DNA of 64,000 nucleotides from Gramella sp. AN32 (GTDB lineage Bacteria > Bacteroidota > Bacteroidia > Flavobacteriales > Flavobacteriaceae), in contig NZ_QEYO01000001.1 of the NCBI RefSeq assembly GCF_023718305.1, forward strand, positions 372,001 through 436,000, read 5' to 3'. The notes beneath the pieces are model-generated. The model was given only the letters and a program-made list of their open reading frames with translations. It made no database searches and was not told the DNA's origin. Shown one piece after another: positions 1 through 8,945 of the stretch; position 1 is the stretch's first letter; every line of letters begins with the position of its first letter. Both the position numbers and the translations under genes were made by a program.

Positions 1-2047
1 TAAACTCACCGGGAAATTACCTTTGGGCTCCACCTCTACAGATTTGGTTCTGAATATTGCCAATTTACTCCGAAAACACGGGGTGGTGGGCAAATTTGTG
101 GAAGTTTTTGGACCCGGACTGGATCATCTTTCCGTTCCCGATCGGGCTACCATTGGAAATATGTCCCCCGAGTTTGGCTGTACCATTACCTACTTTCCTA
201 TTGATGATAAAACCCTGGATTACATGCGCCAGACGAATCGAAAGGAAGAACAGGTAAAATTAGTTGAAGAGTATTGCAAAATCAATATGCTATGGCGCAA
301 AGATGAAGAAGAGATCGAATATTCGACAGTGGTAGAACTCGATGTTTCTACTATTGAACCAACCGTTGCCGGCCCTAAGCGGCCCCAGGACAAAATTCTT
401 CTGAAGGATTTCAAAAATAAATTTATCGATCTACTCCACACTTCTTTTGGAAGGAAATATGTACATCCTGATAACAGGGAATTGGAAGATTCTATCAGCA
501 GGTGGAAATCTGAAGGTGGAAATCAACCTGTTCCTCAACCTCCTTCTGCAAGGCCCGATACCAAAGTAGAAGCCGATAAAAATGCTCTTAAAACTGTTTG
601 GATTACCCGCGGACAGGATAAATTCATGCTTTCAGACGGTTCGGTAGCTATCGCAGCAATTACTTCCTGTACCAATACCTCGAATCCGTTTGTGATGGTA
701 GGTGCCGGTTTGGTAGCCCGAAAAGCCCGGGAATTGGGAATCGACGTTAAGCCCTGGGTAAAAACTTCCCTGGCACCTGGCTCTAAAGTGGTTACCGATT
801 ACCTGGAAAAAGCCGATCTGATGAAAGACCTGGAAGCACTTCAATTTCATTTGGTAGGTTATGGTTGTACTTCTTGTATTGGCAATTCCGGGCCCCTGCC
901 CCCACAAATATCAAAAGCTGTAGATGAATATGATATAGTTGTGGCTTCAGTGCTTTCAGGGAACCGTAATTTTGAAGCACGGGTGCACCCACAGGTAAAA
1001 ATGAATTTTTTAATGTCCCCAATGCTGGTTGTGGCCTACGCCATCGCCGGAAGGGTAGACATCGATATGCTGAACGACCCTATTAGTTACGATAAAAATC
1101 AGCAAGCCGTTTATCTTAAAGACATCTGGCCCACCAACGATGAGATCAATGAAATTTTAAGGAACGTGCTTTCCCCCGGTGATTTTGAAAAAAATTATGG
1201 GGAGATATTCGCCGGAAATGAAATATGGAGAAGCCTTCAGGTACCAGAAGATAAGGTGTACCAGTGGGATGCAAATTCCACTTATATCAAAGAAATTCCC
1301 ATTTTCAGAAATATTTCTGAAAATCCGGAAGCTCTTCAGGATATAAAACAAGCAAAGGCTTTGTTGGTACTGGGCGATAGCATTACCACCGACCATATTT
1401 CCCCTGCAGGTGCTTTCAGTAAAAGTTCGGCAGCGGGAAAATATTTGTTAGAAAACGGCGTCGAGGAAAAAGCTTTCAATTCCTACGGCTCTCGTCGCGG
1501 AAATGATGAAGTAATGGTACGTGGCACCTTTGCCAATGTGCGAATCAAAAACCAACTGGCGGAAAAAGAAGGCGGATATACCCGCTATTTTCCTTCAGGT
1601 GAAGAAATGACAGTTTTTGACGCCGCCGAAAAATATAAAGAAGACAAAACCCCGCTAATTGTACTAGCCGGAAAAGAATATGGCAGTGGTTCCTCCCGGG
1701 ACTGGGCTGCAAAAGGAACGTTTCTATTGGGTATTAAATGTGTTTTGGCCGAAAGTTATGAACGTATCCACCGCAGCAACCTTGTGGGCATGGGTGTGCT
1801 TCCACTTCAGTATAAGGAGGGCGAAAATGCAAAAAACTTAGGTGTTTCCGGGGAAGAGAGCTTCACTATTTTAGGCATTTCAGAAGGATTAGAACCGCGA
1901 AAAGAATTGCATGTAACCGCTGAAAATAAAGAAGGTGAAAGAATTGAATTTTTTGCTATTGCCCGATTAGATTCAAATATCGAAATAGAGTACTATCAAA
2001 ACGGCGGGATTTTACAATACGTTTTACGCCAGTTTTTAGGTAAATAA
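1..2047 (+). CDS. acnA: Aconitate hydratase AcnA, 5'-truncated by window edge
   Basis: Interconverts citrate and isocitrate in the TCA cycle, in the cytoplasm, with a [4Fe-4S] cluster. The reading frame is open from base 2, so the gene begins outside the window and about 680 C-terminal residues are seen. The cluster-ligand motifs are present: SCTNTSNP near base 665, and GCTSCIGNSGPLP near base 865 with its CxxC pair. The C-terminal swivel domain is present too, with GDSITTDHISPAG and the substrate-binding stretch GSGSSRDWAAKG. The family is about 900 or more residues long, so roughly a quarter is missing at the left. The IRP/AcnA-type motifs fit better than AcnB. A dispersed repeat follows the stop codon directly. 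Confidence 0.93.
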   Translation, partial: KLTGKLPLGSTSTDLVLNIANLLRKHGVVGKFVEVFGPGLDHLSVPDRATIGNMSPEFGCTITYFPIDDKTLDYMRQTNRKEEQVKLVEEYCKINMLWRKDEEEIEYSTVVELDVSTIEPTVAGPKRPQDKILLKDFKNKFIDLLHTSFGRKYVHPDNRELEDSISRWKSEGGNQPVPQPPSARPDTKVEADKNALKTVWITRGQDKFMLSDGSVAIAAITSCTNTSNPFVMVGAGLVARKARELGIDVKPWVKTSLAPGSKVVTDYLEKADLMKDLEALQFHLVGYGCTSCIGNSGPLPPQISKAVDEYDIVVASVLSGNRNFEARVHPQVKMNFLMSPMLVVAYAIAGRVDIDMLNDPISYDKNQQAVYLKDIWPTNDEINEILRNVLSPGDFEKNYGEIFAGNEIWRSLQVPEDKVYQWDANSTYIKEIPIFRNISENPEALQDIKQAKALLVLGDSITTDHISPAGAFSKSSAAGKYLLENGVEEKAFNSYGSRRGNDEVMVRGTFANVRIKNQLAEKEGGYTRYFPSGEEMTVFDAAEKYKEDKTPLIVLAGKEYGSGSSRDWAAKGTFLLGIKCVLAESYERIHRSNLVGMGVLPLQYKEGENAKNLGVSGEESFTILGISEGLEPRKELHVTAENKEGERIEFFAIARLDSNIEIEYYQNGGILQYVLRQFLGK

Positions 2048-2280
2048 AAATTTCTTGAAACCGACTATCCCCCCGAGGCAAGCCGTAGGGATATTTCACC
2101 GGTTTCATTTTGGCCTCTGGGCCAAAAACCGTCCCGAAAGCTTTCGGGATTGTATTTCCCCTCACCCAGAACTGCGAAAAAGCAATTCTGACCTTTGCAT
2201 TCCTCTCGCTTCACTCGTCGGATGCAGGAGGAGAGGTGAAACGGAAACCCCGAGGCTGAGCCCTCGGGGAATTTTATAGA
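2048..2280. repeat. Dispersed non-coding repeat, copy A
   Basis: This stretch after acnA is clearly related to 58,741-58,935 after rho. Both begin with AAAAATTTCTT, continue through a block ending CCAAAAACCG, share CCCTCACCC and GGAGAGGTGAA, and end in a block starting AAACCCCGA. Copy A also holds a perfect 18-bp palindrome (TCCCGAAAGCTTTCGGGA, 2132-2149) and a GC-rich hairpin (CCCCGAGG...CCTCGGGG, about 2249-2270). Neither copy keeps a shared reading frame. Both lie directly downstream of a gene, so a structured 3' UTR element or a MITE-like repeat is possible. Confidence 0.7.
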
Positions 2281-2346
2281 TTGAACCTGTTTTCTAAAAA
2301 CAGGGAAGAATTGACAGAAGTAATTTAAATAAGAAAAACCAGATTT

Positions 2347-2694
2347 ATGAAAACAGCATCTTTAACAAACGATCTTGAATATAATGAAAAACATCCTGTT
2401 ATCAACGTATTACTGGATACCGACACCGGGAAAGAAATAAGGATTGCCTTTAAAAAAGGCCAGGTCATGAAAAAACACCATACGCCATTTCCCATAGTGG
2501 TGGAAATATTTGAAGGCAGTATTGATTTTGGAGTTAACGGGGAAGTTTATACTGTAAACAAAGGTGATTTGCTCGCTTTGGAAGCCAGTGTGTCCCACGA
2601 TCTTACGGCCTTAAAAGACAGTATTGTAAGGTTAAGTCTAAATAAAGCTGATACCGCAAAGCGTGTAGAAGATGTTGCGAAAAGTTCATCATAA
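2347..2694 (+). CDS. Cupin domain protein
   Basis: A small (115 aa) single-domain cupin. The C-terminal two thirds read as a double-stranded beta barrel: KHHTPFPIVVEIFEGSIDF near residues 39-57, then a GDLLALEASVSHDL strand pair near 78-91. The two conserved His residues of cupin motif 1 (KKHHTP) and one in motif 2 (SHDL) could bind a metal. No enzymatic fusion partner is present, so the substrate is unknown. It stands alone between acnA and the TonB-like gene. Family assignment is firm; function is not. Confidence 0.75.
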   Translation: MKTASLTNDLEYNEKHPVINVLLDTDTGKEIRIAFKKGQVMKKHHTPFPIVVEIFEGSIDFGVNGEVYTVNKGDLLALEASVSHDLTALKDSIVRLSLNKADTAKRVEDVAKSSS

Positions 2695-3022
2695 CTCTCG
2701 TTTTTATGGTTGGAATCTATCCCACAAGTTAGACGTTGACTAAAAACATCTGATAAAACTTAAATATAAGATCCATATGCGAGTATTTAATAAGTAACAG
2801 TTTTATGAAACCTGAAAAAAATAAAAAAATTATAACATTCTAAGAAGAGTTTCAGAGGATTTTACGACTAAAACAATGCAGGGAAACTCAAAAGACCACA
2901 CGGACTTTTAGAGGTTTTAAATAGGCTTTAAAAACCTTGTTATATGACGCTTATCATATTTTCTAGCGAGGTTTAAAAGTATCTTCAAGACTAGTATTTA
3001 GTAGACTTTTAAATCATTGGTC
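2695..3022. other. Intergenic, no gene seen
   Basis: This 328-base AT-rich gap between the cupin and tonB-like genes has no plausible reading frame, tRNA or strong hairpin. It presumably holds the promoter of the downstream gene, but I could not pick a convincing Bacteroidota TTG/TAnnTTTG pair. Confidence 0.5.
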
Positions 3023-3760
3023 ATGCAAGTCAAGAAAAATCCCAGGGCAGATTTAAGCCGTAAAAGCTTGATATTCTTCCAGATCGGTTTGATTTTCGTT
3101 CTGGCATTGGTTTATTATGGTATCGAATGGAAGTTTAATGTTCGCGAAACCTCTTCTATAAGCTACGAAACTGCCGTCCCGGAGCTTACTTTGGAAGATA
3201 TCCCGGTAACGGAAGTTAAAGAGCTACTACCGCCACCTCCTCCTCCTCCAATTCCCGAATTCATTGAGGTTATACCCGATGAACTGGAAGTTGAAGAAAC
3301 CGAGATACGATCTACTGAAACCAACCAGGAAGAAAGGATGGAAAAAATAGTAGAAGTTGCTGAGATCATAGAAGAAAAAATAGAAGAGAAAGTGGAAGCG
3401 GTTCCTTTTGTACTTATAGAAGAGGTTCCCCTGTATCCCGGCTGTGAAAATAAGGGGGATAATGAAGCAAGAAAAAAATGTATGTCGGCCAAAATTAATG
3501 AACTGGTAAGAAATGAGTTTAATACCAGCCTGGGCGATAAATTAAACCTATATGGTATTAACCGTATCTTCGTGATCTTCAAAATAGACGAAAACGGTAA
3601 AGTGACCGATATTAAGACCCGCGGTCCCCATAAAGCCCTGGAAGCAGAAGCCGAGCGGGTTATAAAATTATTACCCCAAATGATGCCGGGGAAACAAAGA
3701 AACCGACCCGTTAGCGTTCTTTATAACCTGCCTATTACTTTTGAAGTGAAGAATTTATAA
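3023..3760 (+). CDS. TonB-like energy transducer
   Basis: Expected to couple the proton motive force to outer-membrane TonB-dependent receptors. From the ATG at 3023 (a TTG 6 bases earlier is in frame but less likely) the protein is 245 aa. A basic N-terminus is followed by one membrane segment (about residues 14-32). A run of prolines (LLPPPPPPPIPEF) and a Glu/Ile/Val-rich spacer then cross the periplasm. A C-terminal TonB_C domain holds the conserved GKVTDIKTRGPHKALEAEA stretch and a final proline-rich turn. Acidic rather than Lys/Pro repeats in the spacer are common in Bacteroidota TonB proteins. No exbB/exbD lies beside it. Confidence 0.85.
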   Translation: MQVKKNPRADLSRKSLIFFQIGLIFVLALVYYGIEWKFNVRETSSISYETAVPELTLEDIPVTEVKELLPPPPPPPIPEFIEVIPDELEVEETEIRSTETNQEERMEKIVEVAEIIEEKIEEKVEAVPFVLIEEVPLYPGCENKGDNEARKKCMSAKINELVRNEFNTSLGDKLNLYGINRIFVIFKIDENGKVTDIKTRGPHKALEAEAERVIKLLPQMMPGKQRNRPVSVLYNLPITFEVKNL

Positions 3761-3774
3761 GCCCGGTAACTACC

Positions 3775-4060
3775 TCACCAGTAACTGCGAAAAGCATCTA
3801 TTGTACTGCGCACCGTACCTTCGTTTTGCTCCCTGGATAATTTCTTATTCAGAAAAACAGGTGCAAAATCCATAACTCCCACGGCATTTCTGGTAAAGGG
3901 CAAGAGTGTGGTATTCAGGGCATGCTTATTTAAAGCATCCTGCCGAAAAACTAAATTTTCTGATGCCAGCACCGCTTCAGAACTTACAAAATTTGGAAAC
4001 ATTCGTTGCCATCCACGGGGTAAAGTGCAACATGAAAAGTAACTCCCAGAGCATATTCAG
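3775..4060 (-). pseudogene. GH97 glycoside hydrolase remnant
   Basis: On the minus strand the bases translate to TLPRGWQRMFPN, then SSEAVLASENL and LLPFTRNAVGVMDFAPVFL. These match the conserved core of GH97 (SusB-type alpha-glucosidase/galactosidase) enzymes, where PRGWQRTYPN and TRNVVGPMDYTP are signatures. A single-base deletion near 4032 separates this from an upstream in-frame VTFH(G) that should be continuous with CTLPRGW. Only about 95 codons survive of a protein of some 650-700 residues, and both ends are missing. It is a relic of the surrounding polysaccharide locus. The family call rests on motif recall, not a search. Confidence 0.7.
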
Positions 4061-4264
4061 AGTCCAATACTTAAGACAACAAATTATAATTTTATAAATA
4101 CTACGAATAATTTGATAGCATTTTTTTAATTTCCAACTCTCGTATGATTGAAATAAGCATTTTTCACATAATCCCTAAATTGCATTTAATAAAATCAATG
4201 ATTTGATCATATAAAGGCCTATTTTTTCCAGAAATTTCAGTCCTTACAGTCTTTTAAAAATTCT

Positions 4265-7200
4265 ATGCTTCCATTAATTAAACAGACAATTCTAATTTAC
4301 AGACTAATTATAAATCTGTTATTGTTTTTAGGATGTTTTCTAAATGTATCCGCTCAAAACCAAATTAGTTTTGAACGAATTTCTACCAACGATGGCCTGT
4401 CCCAAAGTGATATCAATGCTATTTATCAGGACCAAACCGGGTTCATTTGGTTTGGGACCCATGACGGACTTAATAAATTTAATGGTTATAATTTTACGGT
4501 TTATAAGCCAAAAAAGGACGAAAATTCAATTAGCAGTAATTTAATATTTTCCATAACGGGTGATAAAAAAGGCAATTTATGGATAGGTACCACGGGCAGC
4601 GGGCTTAATTTTTTCGATAAAACCAAAGATACTTTTACCTCCTATAAAAATGACAAAGATGATCCAAACAGTTTAAGCAATGATCATATTACCTGTTTGC
4701 TTTTAGATAAAAAAGGCCGCCTATGGATAGGAACCCGGAACGGTTTGAACCTGCTAGATCTAACCAAATCTAAAAATGAATATCGTTTTCAGCGCTTTTA
4801 TATGGAAAAAGATAAGGAAAGTCCCGAAAACAATAATATTTATTCGATTTTCGAAGACAGCTCCGGTCAGATATGGGTAGGTGGTCAAATAGGCTTGTAT
4901 TCTTCAAAATCGAACGATGGAGGCTCTTTTAGTTTTTCAAAAGTAAATGAAGAAATAAATCTTCCTGCAAACATGGTAGAAGCTATTGCGCAGGATGAGG
5001 CCGGTAAATTATTTTTCGGAACTTCAGACGGGCTTTATTTTTTACCTAACCAAACCAAGCAAAAGAAAAATGTTATTCGTCTGATCGACGGTTTCTTTAA
5101 CGATCTTCAAATAGATAAAGAGAACAATGTATGGGCTGGCACCAACAAAGGTTTGATTTATCTAAAAAACGGGAAATCTCCGGCAGTCACAGATCATTTT
5201 CAGTATGATCCCCGAAATTTGAACAGTCTAAGCAAGAATATTGTAAAATCACTTTATACCGATGACACCGGAATTATTTGGGTCGGCACCAATGGTGGAG
5301 GTGTAAATAAATTTGATCCCGGGCACAAAGATTTTCGGCATATACGAAAAACTACAGCCGAAAATAGTTTAAGCTATGATAAGATAAGGGCTATGTATGA
5401 AGATTCCAACGGGACTTTATGGATAGGAACCGAAGGAGGAGGCTTGAATATGCTCTTAGAGGAATATAATCGGAATTATTCAGGTTTTAAAAAATTTGAA
5501 ACCGTTCTAAAGCCTTTTGCCTTATCAGAAATTACAATTGGTAATAAAAAAACGCTACTTATTGGTGCTGAAGGCACTCCTTCCCTTTATAAACTGGATA
5601 TTTCAAATCCTGAAAAAATTGTTGAAAGTGACATAATTCCAATACCTGAAATTGAACACAGTGTCTTTTCCTTTTTAACCGACAGCAACGAAAATTTATG
5701 GATTGGAACTTATCGTGGCGGGGTGCATAGATGGATAAAAGACAAAGAATCTCCTGACAGATTTAAAAAACAACAATTCTTAAATGATCAAAATAAGCCT
5801 AACAGCATTTCAGATAATATTATTCGGAGCATCTTTGAAGATAGTAAGGGAAATATCTGGTTTGCCACAGGGGATGGATTGGCACGGCTAAAACCGAATC
5901 AGGTTGAAAAAGAGAATCCTAATTTCATCAATTACAAACACCAAAAAGATGATACTACCAGTATTAGCCATGATTATATTTTAAGCCTGCATGAAAGTAA
6001 AAATGGGGTTCTATGGATTGGAACCTTTGGTGGCGGGCTTAATAAATATATTCCTGCGTCACAGTCCCAACCTGAACGGTTTATTTCATATTCTGAAGAA
6101 GATGGCTTGCCAAATAATTTTATAAAAGGAATTCTGGAAGATGAAAATGGAAATTTGTGGTTATCTACCAATAAAGGACTTTCAAAGTTTGATCCGGAAA
6201 AGGAAACTTTTAAAAATTTCAATGTTAACGACGGCCTTCAGAATAATGAATTTCAGGAACTGGCATTTTTAAAGCGGGATAACGGTGAAATGCTTTTTGG
6301 GGGAATAAATGGATTCAATGCCTTCTACCCTGATAAAATCATAGCGAACCCCTACCCTCCCGAAACGGTAATTACCAATTTCTCCATTGCGAATAAACCC
6401 GTTGAAATAGATGAAAAATTAAACGGAAGAATTATTCTGGATAAATCTATTACTGAAACTGAAAATATAAAAGTAAAATACAGTCAGAATAATATTTCTT
6501 TTGAATTTGCCGGACTTCATTATGCCTCCCCTAAAAAAAACAAGTATGCTTATAAATTAGAAGGTTTTGATGACGACTGGATTTATACAGATTCTGAAAA
6601 GCGTTTCGCCACCTATACTAATTTAAACCCGGGCGACTATCTCCTAAAAATTAAGTCTACCAATAATGATGGAGTGTGGGATCCCACCCCTGCAGTATTG
6701 GGAATTGAAGTGACCCCTCCTTTCTGGATGACCAATACTGCATATATAATCTATTTTCTACTATTTATTGCCTTGTTATATGCACTTCTTAAATACACGA
6801 TCATCAGCACTACTAAAAAATATCAGCTGGAGATGGAGCACTTAGAGAAGGAAAAGAATGAAGAATTGCAACAGATGAAAATGGATTTCTTTACCAATGT
6901 CTCCCACGAATTTCGCACGCCCCTTACCTTAATAAAAGGGCCTCTGGAATATCTGCAACAAAAAGGCAAAGACCTGGATTATAGTATTATTGAGAACCAA
7001 TATGCTATGATGTACAAAAACACCAAATACTTATTAAGATTATTGACGCAGTTACTGGATTTTGAAAAGATGGATCAGGGTAAAATGAAGCTGACCGTTA
7101 GAAAAGGCAATATTGTAAAATTCTTAAAAGAAGTTGGCGAGCCTTTTAAATTTATAAGCGAAAAGAAGAATATCGAATATAAATTCGAAGCTGAAAAGAA

Positions 7201-8485
7201 TATTATCACCTCACATTTTGATCCTGATGCATTAGAGAAAATAATGAACAACCTGCTATCTAATGCGTTTAAATTCTGTCCTGCGGATGGTTACGTTTTA
7301 GTCAAAATAAAAATCGAGAAAAAGCAGATAGCTGGACAACCTTCAGATATGGTCGTTATAGAAGTGACCGACTCCGGCGCAGGAATTTCAGCAGCTAAAA
7401 AAGAGCGGATTTTTAAAAGGTTTTATAGCAAAGATATTTCTAAGGAAAAACAAATGGTGGGAACCGGCATTGGTCTTAGTTATACTAAAAGCCTGGTAGA
7501 TTTACACTTAGGCACTATAAATATTGATAAAAATGAAAAGGGAGGCTCTACCTTCGTTATAAGCCTCCCCAAAGATAAAAGCTCCTATATTAATAAAGAG
7601 GGCATCAAACTGTATAAAGGGAAAGATAAAGAGATTCTTCTCAATCCGGCCAATTCTTCGTCTTACCTCATTTCTTTAAGTGATGAAAAAAATGATAAAA
7701 ACATATTTAAAGACAGGCCTGAATTACCAATAATACTGGTGGTAGATGATAATAAGGATATCAGGAAGTTTATAAGGCAAAGTTTACAGTATAATTACAA
7801 TATTCAGGAAGCTGAAAATGGCAGGGAAGGTTTTGAAAAAGCCAAAGAAATAGTTCCCAATATTATCATTAGTGACCTTATTATGCCTGAAATGGATGGC
7901 ATAGAATTTTGCCAGCATTGCAAAAATAATCAGGCTACCAGCCATATTCCATTCTTACTCTTAACTGCAAAAGATTCCCAGGAGAGTGAACTTGTGGCCA
8001 TGGAAAGCGGGGCCGATGATTATCTAATAAAACCTTTCAACCTGGAGCTACTTCAGTTAAAACTGAAAAATATTATTACCAAGCGAAATCATTTAAGGAA
8101 ACGTTTCAACCGAGAAATCATTCTAAAACCAGCAGACGTCACAGTAACTTCAGCCGATGAAAAATTCCTGCAGGAAGCTATGGATATTGTGGAGATCAAC
8201 ATGATGAATACCGACTTCAGTGTGGAAATGCTTGTTAAGGAAATGGGACTAAGCCGAAGCAATCTCTACCTGAAACTAAAAGAAATTACCGGTCTTTCTT
8301 CAAGTGAATTTATTCGCAGTATCCGGTTAAAAAGAGCGGTGCAGTTGCTGGAAAAAAGCGACCTTTCTGTGAAAGAAATCATGTATATGACAGGTTTTAA
8401 TACGGCCTCCTATTTCGCTAAATGTTTCAAAAAACAGTTCGGTAAGACTCCTAGCGAATACGTTAATAAATTACATAAAACCTGA
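4265..8485 (+). CDS. Hybrid two-component system sensor/AraC regulator (HTCS)
   Basis: A 1406-residue one-protein signalling system of the kind that senses oligosaccharides in Bacteroidota polysaccharide loci. It has a signal sequence (about residues 1-30). Two seven-bladed propellers of Reg_prop repeats follow (about 35-720; recurring DxxGxxWIGTxxGGLN units). Then come a Y_Y_Y domain (about 730-815), a membrane helix (about 825-848), HisKA with the phospho-acceptor His in NVSHEFRTPL (about 880), and HATPase_c with DSGAGIS and GTGIGLSY. A receiver domain starts with ILVVDDNKD (about 1157) and has its Asp in SDLIMPEMDG (about 1203). An AraC-type HTH ends the protein (about 1295-1406). All catalytic motifs look intact. 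The likely targets are the sulfatase next door and the lost part of the locus. Confidence 0.96.
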   Translation: MLPLIKQTILIYRLIINLLLFLGCFLNVSAQNQISFERISTNDGLSQSDINAIYQDQTGFIWFGTHDGLNKFNGYNFTVYKPKKDENSISSNLIFSITGDKKGNLWIGTTGSGLNFFDKTKDTFTSYKNDKDDPNSLSNDHITCLLLDKKGRLWIGTRNGLNLLDLTKSKNEYRFQRFYMEKDKESPENNNIYSIFEDSSGQIWVGGQIGLYSSKSNDGGSFSFSKVNEEINLPANMVEAIAQDEAGKLFFGTSDGLYFLPNQTKQKKNVIRLIDGFFNDLQIDKENNVWAGTNKGLIYLKNGKSPAVTDHFQYDPRNLNSLSKNIVKSLYTDDTGIIWVGTNGGGVNKFDPGHKDFRHIRKTTAENSLSYDKIRAMYEDSNGTLWIGTEGGGLNMLLEEYNRNYSGFKKFETVLKPFALSEITIGNKKTLLIGAEGTPSLYKLDISNPEKIVESDIIPIPEIEHSVFSFLTDSNENLWIGTYRGGVHRWIKDKESPDRFKKQQFLNDQNKPNSISDNIIRSIFEDSKGNIWFATGDGLARLKPNQVEKENPNFINYKHQKDDTTSISHDYILSLHESKNGVLWIGTFGGGLNKYIPASQSQPERFISYSEEDGLPNNFIKGILEDENGNLWLSTNKGLSKFDPEKETFKNFNVNDGLQNNEFQELAFLKRDNGEMLFGGINGFNAFYPDKIIANPYPPETVITNFSIANKPVEIDEKLNGRIILDKSITETENIKVKYSQNNISFEFAGLHYASPKKNKYAYKLEGFDDDWIYTDSEKRFATYTNLNPGDYLLKIKSTNNDGVWDPTPAVLGIEVTPPFWMTNTAYIIYFLLFIALLYALLKYTIISTTKKYQLEMEHLEKEKNEELQQMKMDFFTNVSHEFRTPLTLIKGPLEYLQQKGKDLDYSIIENQYAMMYKNTKYLLRLLTQLLDFEKMDQGKMKLTVRKGNIVKFLKEVGEPFKFISEKKNIEYKFEAEKNIITSHFDPDALEKIMNNLLSNAFKFCPADGYVLVKIKIEKKQIAGQPSDMVVIEVTDSGAGISAAKKERIFKRFYSKDISKEKQMVGTGIGLSYTKSLVDLHLGTINIDKNEKGGSTFVISLPKDKSSYINKEGIKLYKGKDKEILLNPANSSSYLISLSDEKNDKNIFKDRPELPIILVVDDNKDIRKFIRQSLQYNYNIQEAENGREGFEKAKEIVPNIIISDLIMPEMDGIEFCQHCKNNQATSHIPFLLLTAKDSQESELVAMESGADDYLIKPFNLELLQLKLKNIITKRNHLRKRFNREIILKPADVTVTSADEKFLQEAMDIVEINMMNTDFSVEMLVKEMGLSRSNLYLKLKEITGLSSSEFIRSIRLKRAVQLLEKSDLSVKEIMYMTGFNTASYFAKCFKKQFGKTPSEYVNKLHKT

Positions 8486-8945
8486 TCATGCTCTCAAATT
8501 CAGCCAAAATTATTTTAAAATCAAACTTTTTAAGAATAAAAATAGCTATAAGATTTAATTAGTAACTCACCTACCCTATTCTTTAAATATCATATTTTAT
8601 GATTGTTCGTATAGACACACCTAAAAGTTAGTTTTTGTCACCTTGAGCCCAGTCGAAAGGTTAAACAAAAACGTCTCGACTTGAGCCTGTATTGAGCGAA
8701 GTCCAAATGCTCGACGTGACAATTTTAGTTATAATTTGCTTATTAGGTTTTATACAGGACAGGCATTTCATATTTAATTATTGATTACAAGCCATTTAAC
8801 TCTAAGAAAAAACACTTAAAAGTGCCTGAAAATCATTTGAGATAGCTTTTTAAACATACGTAGCTTTCGTTTTATGCCAAAAATCGAATATTTACCTACT
8901 TTGTTATTTCAAAATATATAAGCCGTGGGATTAATCCATATTTGT
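8486..8945. other. Intergenic with a small repeat, otherwise empty
   Basis: This 460-base gap between the HTCS and sulfatase genes contains the short inverted-repeat element at 8635-8722, described separately. The rest is AT-rich, with no reading frame or RNA gene I could recognise. The sulfatase promoter should lie in its last 150 bases. Confidence 0.5.
8635..8722. repeat. Short inverted-repeat (MITE/REP-like) element
   Basis: The ends are imperfect inverted copies: TTGTCACCTTGAGC at the left and GCTCGACGTGACAA at the right pair at 12 of 14 positions. Inside are CAGTCGAAAGG and a TTGAGCCTGTATTGAGCGAAGT stretch of the CTTGAGCGAAGTCGA type. That kind of sequence is widespread between genes in flavobacterial genomes. 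It is too short to code and is probably a non-autonomous or REP-like repeat. Only this copy was seen in the window. Confidence 0.6.

Noticed and set aside
3163..3582. Minus-strand frame of 139 codons with Ser/Gly runs inside the tonB-like gene
   Set aside because: Antisense of the proline-rich and Glu-rich spacer of the TonB-like protein; no independent support.
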